Origin: an uncultured Acetatifactor sp.
GTDB taxonomy: Bacteria > Bacillota > Clostridia > Lachnospirales > Lachnospiraceae
NCBI GenBank assembly: GCA_910578215.1
Contig: CAJTPH010000018.1
Span: forward strand, 10,117 to 74,116
DNA length: 64,000 nucleotides
Reading direction: 5' to 3'
The position numbers and the translations under genes are program-made. A model generated the notes under the pieces. The model saw nothing but the letters and a program-made list of their open reading frames with translations, was not told the origin of the DNA and did no database searches. This document shows, one piece after another, positions 16,886-25,536 of this stretch. Each line of letters starts with the position of its first letter. The stretch's first letter is position 1.

Positions 16886-18605
16886 AATATTCTTCTCCTT
16901 CGATTTCTTTCAATCTGGCAATTATCAGTTCCAATTTTTCTTTGTCAGCTTCGGCAAAGGCAAGGTTCTGCTTGTAGCCGTTCGCCTTGTAGTACATAAT
17001 CTGTTCTTCCAGTTTGGTAAGGTGCTGTTCATGGATATCCAGGAACTTAATGCTTGTCCTGAAAAACCTACAATTAAGGCAGGCATTCGTGTTGGGGCAG
17101 TGTATCTGTGGCGGCATATGGCAGTATCCATTGGGGAGTGCGGCATCTGTTTCAGACTGCTTTTCAAATCTCTGCTCCTCTGGGATGAATATGCCTTTTT
17201 CCTCCATCAGTTTCAGTTGTGATTCGTTGTCGATATCCACATAGCTACGTGTCATGTTGATTTCAACATGATGAAGGACTCCAAGTTGTATGAGCACTGA
17301 CGGCATCCCCATCTTAAACAGCGTCGTCGCAATCGTATGACGGAAAGCATGTGTAGCAAATTTATAGGGTGTTCCGTCGGGCATTTTGATGTTCCATTTT
17401 TGTATGTTTTTTTTCATATTTTCCCTATACGTCCTTGCGTTATAAGGCCTGGATTCATCTTTGTCTGATGTAAACAGGTACTCATGCTCATGTTTGTTGG
17501 CATATGCTATGCGCTTTTGTATGAGTTCATACAGTTCCTTGGTAATTGGTATGCTGCCGACATCCTGCATTTTCTGTACGTCATGAGACAGATAAAAGCC
17601 AGTGTTATTCTTGTATAGGCAGTCAGTTTTCAACTGGCATATGTCACTTATCCTGATGCCAGTAAATACGTTGATAAGGTATATCAATAGATAGTCGTTT
17701 CTTAATTTATGAAGATGACGAAATGTCTCAATGATTACCTCATCGGGAACAGTGTTGTATTTGTGTTTTCTGTCTTCATGCATGTAATCTGTTGTTGATA
17801 TAGGAGATTGCCCGTCATACATGCCTTTAATTATCATATACTTATAAAACTCATCAATGATATACATTATGTGGTTGTTTCTACTTGCATCATCATTTCT
17901 CTCTACACGGTACGCCTCAATATCATCATGCGTTATATCTGCAAGTGACTTTTCCTCAAAAATATTGAAAAAGTTGCAAATAATACAGAAGCGACCATAT
18001 ATAGTGGAATATGCAAGTTCCGTGCCGCCAAGGAGATACTTGAAATACACTTTCATGTATTCCCTGATGTCTTTGTTCTTGATGCGCCAGAAATTCATCT
18101 GCATTTTACTTGAAGTCTTGTTTATGCGCTCGTTGTTTATTTTGATATCTTCCATTCTCCATATGTTCCTGTCCAGCCCACTCCTGCCATCTCTAAACTC
18201 AAGTAAAGCATGATAGCATGAAGCTAAAATAAATTGGTAGCTGGGCAGATATGTTCGTTTTGCCCCCGTCAGGTATTTACACCATTTCTCCGTTGCTTCT
18301 TCCAGATTGTCGATGCAGGCAAAATTTTCATATCCCGCAGCAACCATGAAGCCTGGAAGGAGAAACAGAGTTGAAAATATTTTTGAAGTATAGGAATAAG
18401 GCTCGCCGTTTACCATGCAACATACAAGGATATCTCTGATGTCATAATAGAGCTGTGTTTCTTTGATATCCGTCAGGTCAATGGAAGCTACTTTTTTTCC
18501 TGAAAAATGTCCCGCAACATTATCATCTGGGTATGCCTTAAAGTTCCAGGCATACCCTCTGAAAAAACGTGTTGCATTAAAATCTGTAATAGCTGCTTTA
18601 TTCAT
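16866..18605 (-). CDS. tnpB: TnpB-like tyrosine recombinase (second of trio)
   Basis: A 579-residue integrase-family protein. An N-terminal SAM-like DNA-binding region (residues ~195-280, YMKVYFKYLLGGTELAYSTI) precedes a complete catalytic set: Arg in NVFTGIRISDICQL, HxxRH as THAFRHTIATTLF, His in GVLHHVEINMTRSY with the Tyr nucleophile in RSYVDID. The C-terminal ~100 residues hold a Cys-rich motif (YCHMPPQIHC, NTNACLNCRFF) and a coiled coil, as in Tn554 TnpB. The start codon overlaps the stop of the upstream recombinase gene by ATGA at 18602-18605, so synthesis is coupled. Confidence 0.92.
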   Translation of the reverse strand: MNKAAITDFNATRFFRGYAWNFKAYPDDNVAGHFSGKKVASIDLTDIKETQLYYDIRDILVCCMVNGEPYSYTSKIFSTLFLLPGFMVAAGYENFACIDNLEEATEKWCKYLTGAKRTYLPSYQFILASCYHALLEFRDGRSGLDRNIWRMEDIKINNERINKTSSKMQMNFWRIKNKDIREYMKVYFKYLLGGTELAYSTIYGRFCIICNFFNIFEEKSLADITHDDIEAYRVERNDDASRNNHIMYIIDEFYKYMIIKGMYDGQSPISTTDYMHEDRKHKYNTVPDEVIIETFRHLHKLRNDYLLIYLINVFTGIRISDICQLKTDCLYKNNTGFYLSHDVQKMQDVGSIPITKELYELIQKRIAYANKHEHEYLFTSDKDESRPYNARTYRENMKKNIQKWNIKMPDGTPYKFATHAFRHTIATTLFKMGMPSVLIQLGVLHHVEINMTRSYVDIDNESQLKLMEEKGIFIPEEQRFEKQSETDAALPNGYCHMPPQIHCPNTNACLNCRFFRTSIKFLDIHEQHLTKLEEQIMYYKANGYKQNLAFAEADKEKLELIIARLKEIEGEEYYGTDTN

Positions 18606-19792
18606 TCCTCATCCTCCTCTCTCAACAGTTCATTTACTATTTCATCAATGTCCATGCCGTAAGTTTTGAAGCTTTCCCCTCTTGCTTCCGCAAGTTTTTT
18701 ATGTGCTTCAATGAGACCTGATATGTCCATTTTCGCATATGTCTGCGTTGTGGAAACATTCTTGTGCCGAAGCTGTTTGGAGATTGAAAGCAAATCGGCA
18801 CCGCCTTTAAGCATATTCATTGCACATCCATGCCTGAGCATATGGGGAGTGAGGCGTTCAATACCAGCTCTCTTCGCAATGGTATTAAGCAAGTCTCTGA
18901 TATTGTCTGTTCTCATTCGGCTATGCTTATTCTTGCCTTTGAAGTTGATAATCAGGTAGTCTGTGTCAATCCCCAACAGGTCTTCAGTCATATAGTCGAT
19001 GATTTCCTCTTTTAATTTGTCATTTATGATGACATCTCCTTCGGAGTTGTACTTGACAGCGGCGTCTGGATTGTCAATGTCATTGCGCTTCACGACATGG
19101 ATAATTTTGTTTGGAATATCCTTCATGTCTGAAATATGCAGTCCGACAACTTCCGATACACGCAGGCCGCCAAAAAACATAAGCCCTATAATCACTCTGC
19201 TAACTCTTGTCCTGCAAGCTTCCCAACAGCGGTTAAATTCCTCAAGTGTAATGTATTCAGGCATCTTCTCCTTGGCTTTCATGGAAAACAGAGATTTTTT
19301 CTGCATTCGCTTGTTGATGTACATTTCTCTCAAAAAGCTGTTTGAGTGCATGACGGCAGCTTTCTGCGTCACATAGGGCACGTTGGTAATCTTACCCGTG
19401 TTGGCCATGAAGTTGTAAAAACTTACTACGGATGACATCATCTGGTTCACGGTAGATTCTTCCCTGGCCTGCTTGCGCCCATCAATGGGAATCACGTTGC
19501 TTCCTATATCAGGGAAAAGCAAGTATAGCTGGTAAGCACTGAGGTTTTCATAGGCTTTTTTCTTGCCTTCATCAACCTTGCCAATAAACTCTATATAATT
19601 CATGTTTTTATTTTGCAGGTAACGCCAAAATGTTAGCAGGTGCTGGCAGTTGCTGCGTAGCGTGTGCTGGCTGTATCCGTTGATTGCCATATGCTTTAGA
19701 TATTCAAATATTGGCATTATCACTTCGTTGTTGTCATCATAAGGAACGTAAATAATTTTCCCTGATGTGGTTGTTTCTCTTTCCATATTCAT
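18602..19792 (-). CDS. tnpA: TnpA-like tyrosine recombinase (first of trio)
   Basis: About 396 residues from ATG 19792, chosen because GGAG lies 9 bases upstream; the frame is open further to 19963 without a better site. N-terminal core-binding domain (YLKHMAINGYSQHTLRSN, HLLTFWRYLQ) and a full catalytic domain: GLMFFGGLRVSEVVGL, LTPHMLRHGCAMNML, LRHKNVSTTQTYAKMD. Size and motifs match Tn554 TnpA (361 residues). It cuts and joins DNA through a 3'-phosphotyrosine at the element ends. It is first in the four-gene operon and faces a divergent unknown gene at 20054. Confidence 0.93.
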   Translation of the reverse strand: MNMERETTTSGKIIYVPYDDNNEVIMPIFEYLKHMAINGYSQHTLRSNCQHLLTFWRYLQNKNMNYIEFIGKVDEGKKKAYENLSAYQLYLLFPDIGSNVIPIDGRKQAREESTVNQMMSSVVSFYNFMANTGKITNVPYVTQKAAVMHSNSFLREMYINKRMQKKSLFSMKAKEKMPEYITLEEFNRCWEACRTRVSRVIIGLMFFGGLRVSEVVGLHISDMKDIPNKIIHVVKRNDIDNPDAAVKYNSEGDVIINDKLKEEIIDYMTEDLLGIDTDYLIINFKGKNKHSRMRTDNIRDLLNTIAKRAGIERLTPHMLRHGCAMNMLKGGADLLSISKQLRHKNVSTTQTYAKMDISGLIEAHKKLAEARGESFKTYGMDIDEIVNELLREEDEE

Positions 19793-20053
19793 TTGCAGCA
19801 TCTCCTTTCCGTTTTTATTTTTTCTTTTTACCACTATTTCTGCGCTCAAATATACAATAGAAAAGTATATCTGTCGATTAGGTGCGAAATGCGCCTGGAA
19901 TCTTGTTACTTTTCCCTTGCATTTACAGGATTTTATAATGATAACAAAGACAAAAATGTTCATGCTGTAAAATGCAAAAAATCATTGAAAAAATGCCGTT
20001 CCTGTGATACTCTTATAAACAAAAAAGTTATACCCCAAAAGGTGGGACAGGAT

Positions 20054-20677
20054 ATGGCAAGACTCTACAAAACACCTCGCATACTACAAAAACAGAGTTT
20101 CAAGAAGCATAATTATGAGAAAAACAAAAAAACATCTGCCTATGATGAATATACAGAGGATGTCAACACCGTTGAAACAAGGCTCCTGGACACGTTGAAA
20201 TCCATGGTTGACAGCGGTAGTGAATTAAGGCTGTCTCTACTCCTACGCAAAGCAGAAGCAAGAGGCAAGTCAAGGCAGCGATACTCGTCTGTTTACGGTG
20301 ACACCATTGAAATGTTAAAAAAATATATGTTGCATCAGTTGGATAAGGATGCAGATGAAAACAACATTCCTGATTTCATGGATTTGGAACAGGCAGTTAA
20401 AGATAAAGTCAATGCGTGCATACAGTTAGACGGCGTTGAAGATACCTTCGGGACTTTGGTTTACGATGTGAAAGAACTTGTCAGTGACGGCCTTGTACAG
20501 AAGTCAGGGTACATGATAGATGCATACACCGCATTCTTGGTCAACGGGATACACATACACCCTGATTTTGTTGGTTATAGCCTTAATGAATTATCTGAAC
20601 TGATAGAAGAAAAGTATGATAAAATATGTCTTTTTAGAGAAGAATACGAAAATCTCAAATCATCGTTTGCTCCTTAA
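20054..20677 (+). CDS. Element cargo protein of unknown function
   Basis: A 207-residue product if translation starts at ATG 20054 (MARLYKTPRILQKQ) behind the weak site ACAGGA; the frame is open further upstream to 19793. The N-terminus is basic (about 40 residues rich in Lys), then mostly helical and acidic sequence (YTEDVNTVETRLLDTLKSMV, LSELIEEKYDKICLFREEY). No family is recognised. It is divergent from the recombinase operon, and its 3' end overlaps the RadC-like gene by 23 bases on the opposite strand. The region 19793-20053 before it holds no other gene; it is AT-rich and should contain the divergent promoters. Confidence 0.55.
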   Translation: MARLYKTPRILQKQSFKKHNYEKNKKTSAYDEYTEDVNTVETRLLDTLKSMVDSGSELRLSLLLRKAEARGKSRQRYSSVYGDTIEMLKKYMLHQLDKDADENNIPDFMDLEQAVKDKVNACIQLDGVEDTFGTLVYDVKELVSDGLVQKSGYMIDAYTAFLVNGIHIHPDFVGYSLNELSELIEEKYDKICLFREEYENLKSSFAP

Positions 20678-21122
20678 AGCTGAGATAATTGTTCCTGCTG
20701 ATGATAATATGGTCTTGCAGCGGGATGTTAAGCAGCCTTCCAGCTCCTTTTATTGCAGCCGTCAATTTAATATCTTCTTCACTAGGCGTAACGTCTCCTG
20801 ACGGATGGTTATGGCATATGATGATTTGCACTGCCGATGATAGCAATGCCTGTATGAATACTTCCCTAGCACTGAAACAACAACTATTTACAGTGCCTTT
20901 CCCTATCATGAAGAATGCAGTAGGAATACATTTTGTATTCAGGCATACCATATATGCTGTTTCTTCCGCAAGTTCGTGCATATGGAACACATCCCTCATT
21001 ATCCATACAAGGTCTTGAGGTGTGTTTATAGCTTTTACATATGGATAGTTTGTTGAACTTTCCTTTACCAGATAATTCAAATGTGATTCGCTTATATAGC
21101 TTTTATAGGTTGTCACCCTCAT
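20655..21122 (-). CDS. RadC-type JAB-domain protein
   Basis: The 155-residue protein starts at ATG 21122 behind GGAGGACAAAG. It carries the MPN+/JAB motif of the RadC family: the metal site HNHPSGDVTPSEED, preceded by LVWIMRDVFHMHELAEETAY and LLSSAVQIIICHNH. It lacks the helix-hairpin-helix domain of chromosomal RadC, as is common for stand-alone RadC-like genes on prophages and integrative elements. Its biochemical activity in the family is unsettled. It follows the DUF262 gene by 55 bases and probably shares its transcript. Confidence 0.88.
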   Translation of the reverse strand: MRVTTYKSYISESHLNYLVKESSTNYPYVKAINTPQDLVWIMRDVFHMHELAEETAYMVCLNTKCIPTAFFMIGKGTVNSCCFSAREVFIQALLSSAVQIIICHNHPSGDVTPSEEDIKLTAAIKGAGRLLNIPLQDHIIISRNNYLSFKEQTMI

Positions 21123-21177
21123 CTTTGTCCTCCTTCTTGAAAAAGAGGGCAGATAAAGCTGCCCTCTGGAAATATCA

Positions 21178-22767
21178 TCAATTTGTGCCAAGCAGAGAAA
21201 ACATACTGAACGCTTTTTTGAACGTGTTGTGTGAAGCAGTTGGTATTTTGCTGTCAGCATCTTCTGGAGCAGAAGCACTTTCAGTATCAATATTGCCACT
21301 TCTGTCTGATTCATCGTCAGAGTTGTCAGAATCGTCTGCATCTTCATCGTCGGAATCATCTGCTTCATCAGCATCTTCCTCATTGGAGATATCTGTTGCG
21401 TTAGCGGTTTCCTCGTCAGAGCATTCTGACTCTTCATCAGCGCTTTTTTCGTCAGCGTCTTCCTCGTCGAGTGTCCTGCCAATCCTGGCATTCTGTCCGC
21501 TATCAGACTCATTGGTGCCAGAGTCCTGTAAGGGAAAGGTATCTGCATTATCCGCAGCCTCCCTAGGTTCTCTGCTTGTTCCATTGCAGTCTTGTGAGCC
21601 TTCTCTGTCAGGTTCTGCCTGCACATTGTCATCGCCGTTTCCCATGGCAGTGATATTTTTGTTATCCTCTGTGCCTTTTGTGGTTCCAGCGGATTTAATG
21701 GAGGTTTCAATGGTTTCTTTCTGTTCTGTAGCTTCATCGGCTTCAGTGCGAAAGTATTCGTCAAAATACCTCTCCATCACTTCAATCCTGCCTATGGTCT
21801 TTTCTTTCTTGATAGAGCCGCTGGAGCAATACTGATTGTATTCATCCTTATGCTTTTCAAAAAAGTCACAGTACCATCTGCGAAAATTTGTACCGCTAAT
21901 TGACAGGTTTAAGGCTTTGTCAGCCATCAGGAACAGGACAGGAATATTCACCTTCCTGAGATTCTTGTCCTTCATATAGAAGATGTTATTCGAGAAAGCT
22001 ACAATCTTCTTGAGCCTGCACCTGCACTCGTCAGGGTAGTTGCCGTTTATCCACTTGCTGTAGGCCATTGCTTCATCATCGGAAATATTAGGGAAGTCAT
22101 ACCCCCTGTACTTATTATCCAGGAGCATCATGCCCTGTAATAAGGTACACAGGTCGGCAGACTGAATAAGCTGTCTTTTCGTGAAATTGCACTTTTCCGT
22201 AAAGAATCTGTTTTCCAGTATCTCGTTGATGAAGATGGAATTGCCGACACCCATCAAGGGTTTCGCTTTCTGCGGCTTCGTAAGGGGAGTGGAGTTGTTC
22301 AATCGGAAGAAAATTTCTTCGATGACATCATCTGTCACATCCTCAAATGCCTGAATGTTAAATTTGAAGCGTAAAATCTCCTGCTGCACATCTTCATCCA
22401 AATCGTCAAAATATTTTCCTGCGATTTCATATTCGCTGTCTTCGATTGTCACATTGGGCGTATCATCCGCAAGTGCATATTCCCCGTCTATATAGCTGAA
22501 TACAGTTGTCATTCTCTGCTTTCCGTCCAAAACAGAGTATGCGTAACTGTGCCGTCCTTTGGCATCTACTTCGACAGATTCTGTCTTATGGATATAGACA
22601 GAGGGAACGGGGAAATTATCAAGCATGGAATGAATGAGCAGGGATTGCTGCTCATTTGTCCATTGTGCTGACTGGCGTTGGATAGGATGGTTGAAGGATA
22701 AAGTATCCTTTTCATCTTTCATAGCCTTCAGGTTTTTAACTGTCCAGTTAAGTGTTGTTCTAATCAT
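21178..22767 (-). CDS. DUF262 protein with long acidic tail
   Basis: A 529-residue protein starting behind GAAGGAGAAAACA. Residues ~1-330 form a DUF262 (GmrSD N-terminal, ParB-like) domain: NHPIQRQSAQWTNEQQSLLI, IHSMLDNFPVPSVYIHKTE, the nucleotide-site motif SVLDGKQRMTTVFSYIDG, and FFRLNNSTPLTKPQKAKPLM. There is no DUF1524/HNH nuclease half. From about residue 380 the sequence is disordered and strongly acidic, with Asp/Glu/Ser/Ala runs such as DEEDADEKSADEESECSDEE and SDDEDADDSDNSDDESD. DUF262 proteins include GmrSD restriction enzymes and other phage-defence factors. With no nuclease domain, a DNA-mimic, regulatory or partner-dependent role is possible. Confidence 0.82.
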   Translation of the reverse strand: MIRTTLNWTVKNLKAMKDEKDTLSFNHPIQRQSAQWTNEQQSLLIHSMLDNFPVPSVYIHKTESVEVDAKGRHSYAYSVLDGKQRMTTVFSYIDGEYALADDTPNVTIEDSEYEIAGKYFDDLDEDVQQEILRFKFNIQAFEDVTDDVIEEIFFRLNNSTPLTKPQKAKPLMGVGNSIFINEILENRFFTEKCNFTKRQLIQSADLCTLLQGMMLLDNKYRGYDFPNISDDEAMAYSKWINGNYPDECRCRLKKIVAFSNNIFYMKDKNLRKVNIPVLFLMADKALNLSISGTNFRRWYCDFFEKHKDEYNQYCSSGSIKKEKTIGRIEVMERYFDEYFRTEADEATEQKETIETSIKSAGTTKGTEDNKNITAMGNGDDNVQAEPDREGSQDCNGTSREPREAADNADTFPLQDSGTNESDSGQNARIGRTLDEEDADEKSADEESECSDEETANATDISNEEDADEADDSDDEDADDSDNSDDESDRSGNIDTESASAPEDADSKIPTASHNTFKKAFSMFSLLGTN

Positions 22768-22817
22768 TGTTTTCTCCTTCGTTTTTTGATGTTTGATTAG
22801 GTCCCTTATTCAGTTTT

Positions 22818-23294
22818 CTATTGTGTGTTCAGAGCTTTCTGCTCCTGCCTTGCCCTGTATACAACAGAGCCATATTTTTCACGGATTGTAGACATTTCCA
22901 TAGGGGTGACACATCTGTGTGATGATTTACCCCAATACCACATCTTTTTCTTTGGTGCCCAGTCAAAGCCAAGTTCGCTTAACTGCTTTCTGATTGAGTA
23001 CGTGTTTCCAGAAATCCATATCCAGGTGCCGATAAGTTCAATCAAGATATCAGCCTTGATTTTTACAACTTCATTCAGGATATTTTTCAGTTCTGTTTCT
23101 GTGGAATAATCGTTTTTGGAATCTGTCTGATTCGATGTGAAATGCTTTAGAAGTCCATCATATTCAGAGTTGATTTGCTGCATGATGGATGTGGTGTCAA
23201 TATCTGGATTGTTGTCAGGATGATATTTCAGTAAAAGCTGTTTATATCTGTTACGCAATTCTGCAAGGGTATTGATGTTTGAAAACCATTTCAT
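22818..23294 (-). CDS. J-domain protein
   Basis: A 158-residue protein with an N-terminal J domain (LAELRNRYKQLLLKYHPDNN, the HPD motif that stimulates Hsp70 ATPase) followed by a linker and a C-terminal part (LSELGFDWAPKKKMWYWGK). That second part is typical of short DnaJ-like proteins carried by clostridial phages and integrative elements. It overlaps the next gene downstream by 4 bases. It may recruit DnaK to replication or recombination complexes of the element, which is inference. Confidence 0.85.
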   Translation of the reverse strand: MKWFSNINTLAELRNRYKQLLLKYHPDNNPDIDTTSIMQQINSEYDGLLKHFTSNQTDSKNDYSTETELKNILNEVVKIKADILIELIGTWIWISGNTYSIRKQLSELGFDWAPKKKMWYWGKSSHRCVTPMEMSTIREKYGSVVYRARQEQKALNTQ

Positions 23295-23818
23295 CCGTCA
23301 ACCCTCCATTCCCTAAAAGCCTGCAGCTTTTCCTGCTTGCTTTTAATGCGTTTCAACTGCCTGAGGATATAGTGGTTTAACTGTTCCGCTGTCTGGCTGA
23401 GGATTTCTCCTTTGATTTTCGGCCAGTCAGAGCATATAAATTCCAATGTATTCAGGCGCATGTATTCAGCCTTACTGTCATAAGCAGCAAACTGCAGGCC
23501 ATGGAAATCTTCATCGAAGGCCATACAGTCTTTCGCTTCATTATCATCAATGAGAACAATGTCAGTCCACAAATGCTCTCCATTCTTATCGCTATATGGA
23601 GCATGTTTCCATAGATGGATTGTCAGCCTGTCGCCATAATGAATGTCAATATCCTTTGGAAAGACATTGAGAAGTTCTGTCAGATAGTCTCTTATGTCTG
23701 AAAAAACCACATGTTCCAGGGCATTCTCATCGTCCAGGCAGTCTAATCTGATATCTCTGAACCTTTTTGTCATTTCAGTGTAAAGACTGCAAAGTTCCTG
23801 TATTTTGAGTTCAATCAC
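23291..23818 (-). CDS. Element cargo protein of unknown function
   Basis: A 175-residue product using GTG 23818, set by AAAGGAGG 7 bases upstream. It is a mixed, mostly soluble sequence with an N-terminal helix (IQELCSLYTEMTKRFRDIRL), a beta-rich centre (IDIHYGDRLTIHLWKHAPYS) and a basic C-terminal helix (LRQLKRIKSKQEKLQAFREW). No family is recognised. It overlaps the J-domain gene by ATGA and lies 13 bases from ssb, so it is part of the same operon and likely works in the same DNA-processing context. Confidence 0.6.
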   Translation of the reverse strand: MIELKIQELCSLYTEMTKRFRDIRLDCLDDENALEHVVFSDIRDYLTELLNVFPKDIDIHYGDRLTIHLWKHAPYSDKNGEHLWTDIVLIDDNEAKDCMAFDEDFHGLQFAAYDSKAEYMRLNTLEFICSDWPKIKGEILSQTAEQLNHYILRQLKRIKSKQEKLQAFREWRVDG

Positions 23819-23831
23819 GGCGTTTCCTCCT

Positions 23832-24206
23832 TTATCTGAAAGGCAGTTCATCATCGTCTTCTGGTATATGAACGCTTTCAGGCCTGTTGCAGTTTGTAAC
23901 AAACTCTATGCGTTCTGCAATTACTTCACTCATATAAACTTTTCTTTCGTCTTTCTGATAAGAATATGTGTGAAGCCTGCCTGTCACCAGAATTTCAGAA
24001 CCTTTGTCTGTGTACTGGCTTATGGTGTCTGCCAGAGAATTGAAAGCAACAATTTTGACAAAATCCACATCAAAATCACCATTGTGGTTGCGATGCGTCT
24101 TATCAGGAACCGCAAGCGAAAACCTTGCGATAAGTGTGTTGTTCTCAGGACTGACCCTTACATTTGCAGTATCCGTAAGACGTCCTCTTAAAATTATGCT
24201 GTTCAT
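23832..24206 (-). CDS. ssb: Single-stranded DNA-binding protein
   Basis: A 124-residue OB-fold protein: MNSIILRGRLTDTANVRVSP, ARFSLAVPDKTHRN, DFVKIVAFNSLADTISQY, GSEILVTGRLHTYSY. It ends in the acidic tip DDDELPF characteristic of bacterial SSB, which recruits partner proteins. It is shorter than housekeeping SSB (~160), as plasmid and element copies often are. AAGGAGAGGGAGG precedes the start. In the element it would protect single-stranded intermediates. Confidence 0.92.
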   Translation of the reverse strand: MNSIILRGRLTDTANVRVSPENNTLIARFSLAVPDKTHRNHNGDFDVDFVKIVAFNSLADTISQYTDKGSEILVTGRLHTYSYQKDERKVYMSEVIAERIEFVTNCNRPESVHIPEDDDELPFR

Positions 24207-24223
24207 AGTGCCCCTCCCTCTCC

Positions 24224-25114
24224 TTATTTCGCAATGGTTATACTTTTGGTTTTCCTGGAATAATGATAAACATGGTCAGAAAGAAAGTCCTCCTGCGATA
24301 ATTCACGTTTATTCACACTCCTTACGATTTCTGCCAACGCCTCGGCATTCTGGCGCTTTGGCGCTTCATTAAAAGGAACCAGAATCACATCATGCACCGA
24401 TGATGGCAATATAAATAAATCACTGCAAATATTCTCTGCAAACTTTTCAAGCACATAAGGATACAAGATACTTCCGCAGCCATTTACCCTCTGTTGATTG
24501 GATAAGACAAACATTTTACAGCAATCATCAATAAAAGGAATATCATTATAACCCTCTAATATTTCCCTCATCGACTTCAATTCGCAGGGCATAAGTACAG
24601 GAGTATTCACTTTGGCAGCTTCATGCAATTCTTCCACGCTAACATTCCATATCTCCATAAGAGAATATCCTATTGTACCTGTAGCTGTGTTTTCGGCTGA
24701 ACTGCCGATAAGAATTTTAAAAATAATAGAAAAATCAAGAAATGGTACAGAAGGGATTTCTCTCAGCAAAGAAGCATTTCGTTCAGTATTGATAAGCTGA
24801 AAGATAATCCTGCTCTTTACATTCTGAAACTTAGCCAGGTTTGACACGTCAATATTCTCCTGGATATCACTTTTCTGGTAAAGCTCAAGGATTTTCTGGA
24901 TGACAGTTTCCATAGATACACCCAGTGCCAGACTCTCAAGAAAATCATCTAAGTAGATTGTTGGACAAATATGAGTTCCTTCTTCCTGGAACACCAATCC
25001 ATTTAACACAATCCCATTGTTTTTTGTCACTTTAGTCGTCGAAACATTGCATTTGCTTCCAAGGCGCTGCTGAATAGAATCAGTAATTTGTGCTATTAAG
25101 TTTTCAATGTTCAT
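24224..25114 (-). CDS. DUF5688 family protein
   Basis: A 296-residue protein with the order seen in DUF5688: an N-terminal stretch with KNNGIVLNGLVFQEEGTHIC and PTIYLDDFLESLALGVSME, IQKILELYQ, then FQNVKSRIIFQLINTERN and PSVPFLDFSIIFKILI, ending with NAEALAEIVRSVNKRELS and DFLSDHVYHYSRKTKSI. This family is abundant in integrative elements of gut Firmicutes and has no known activity. The start follows GAAGGAGAACAAAA, a leader nearly identical to that of the DUF262 gene, which suggests they come from one module. Confidence 0.85.
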   Translation of the reverse strand: MNIENLIAQITDSIQQRLGSKCNVSTTKVTKNNGIVLNGLVFQEEGTHICPTIYLDDFLESLALGVSMETVIQKILELYQKSDIQENIDVSNLAKFQNVKSRIIFQLINTERNASLLREIPSVPFLDFSIIFKILIGSSAENTATGTIGYSLMEIWNVSVEELHEAAKVNTPVLMPCELKSMREILEGYNDIPFIDDCCKMFVLSNQQRVNGCGSILYPYVLEKFAENICSDLFILPSSVHDVILVPFNEAPKRQNAEALAEIVRSVNKRELSQEDFLSDHVYHYSRKTKSITIAK

Positions 25115-25143
25115 TTTTGTTCTCCTTCGTTTTGGGTTTTATT

Positions 25144-25506
25144 TTAGAAATCTTCTGGATAGCCGCAGGATTTTATGTAGCGTGTCCTGCTGGCAGGTGA
25201 GTCAAGGCTCATGATTTGAACAGAAAGAATGCCTGCATATTGTGCTTTTGTTATGGAACCCATGCTTTCAGCACCAAGAGGAAAATAGTTTCCATGCGCT
25301 TCGTTGTCCAGATGTTTTGTCAGGGAATCATATTCTTTTCCCTTTTTAATCAGAATATTGTAAAACTGTTCCAACAATTCTGCAGTGGTTCCTGTATCGC
25401 TGTTTTCGATTAACTGCTCATATACAGATGTCTGATAGGCAGCAAAATAGAAAATACACTGAGACGCCACGTTCAGGATTCTTAAATCTTCTGTTGAATA
25501 CTTCAA
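25144..25506 (-). CDS. Element cargo protein of unknown function
   Basis: A 120-residue helical protein with a TTG start at 25506 behind AAAGGAGG. It has no membrane segment or motif that I can assign (LNVASQCIFYFAAYQTSVYE, LLEQFYNILIKKGKEYDSL). It lies between the tyrosine recombinase and DUF5688 genes on the same strand with 29 bases to DUF5688, so it is probably co-transcribed. Confidence 0.55.
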   Translation of the reverse strand: MKYSTEDLRILNVASQCIFYFAAYQTSVYEQLIENSDTGTTAELLEQFYNILIKKGKEYDSLTKHLDNEAHGNYFPLGAESMGSITKAQYAGILSVQIMSLDSPASRTRYIKSCGYPEDF

Positions 25507-25536
25507 TGCCGTTTTCGCCTCCTTTCCTTAATGTTG

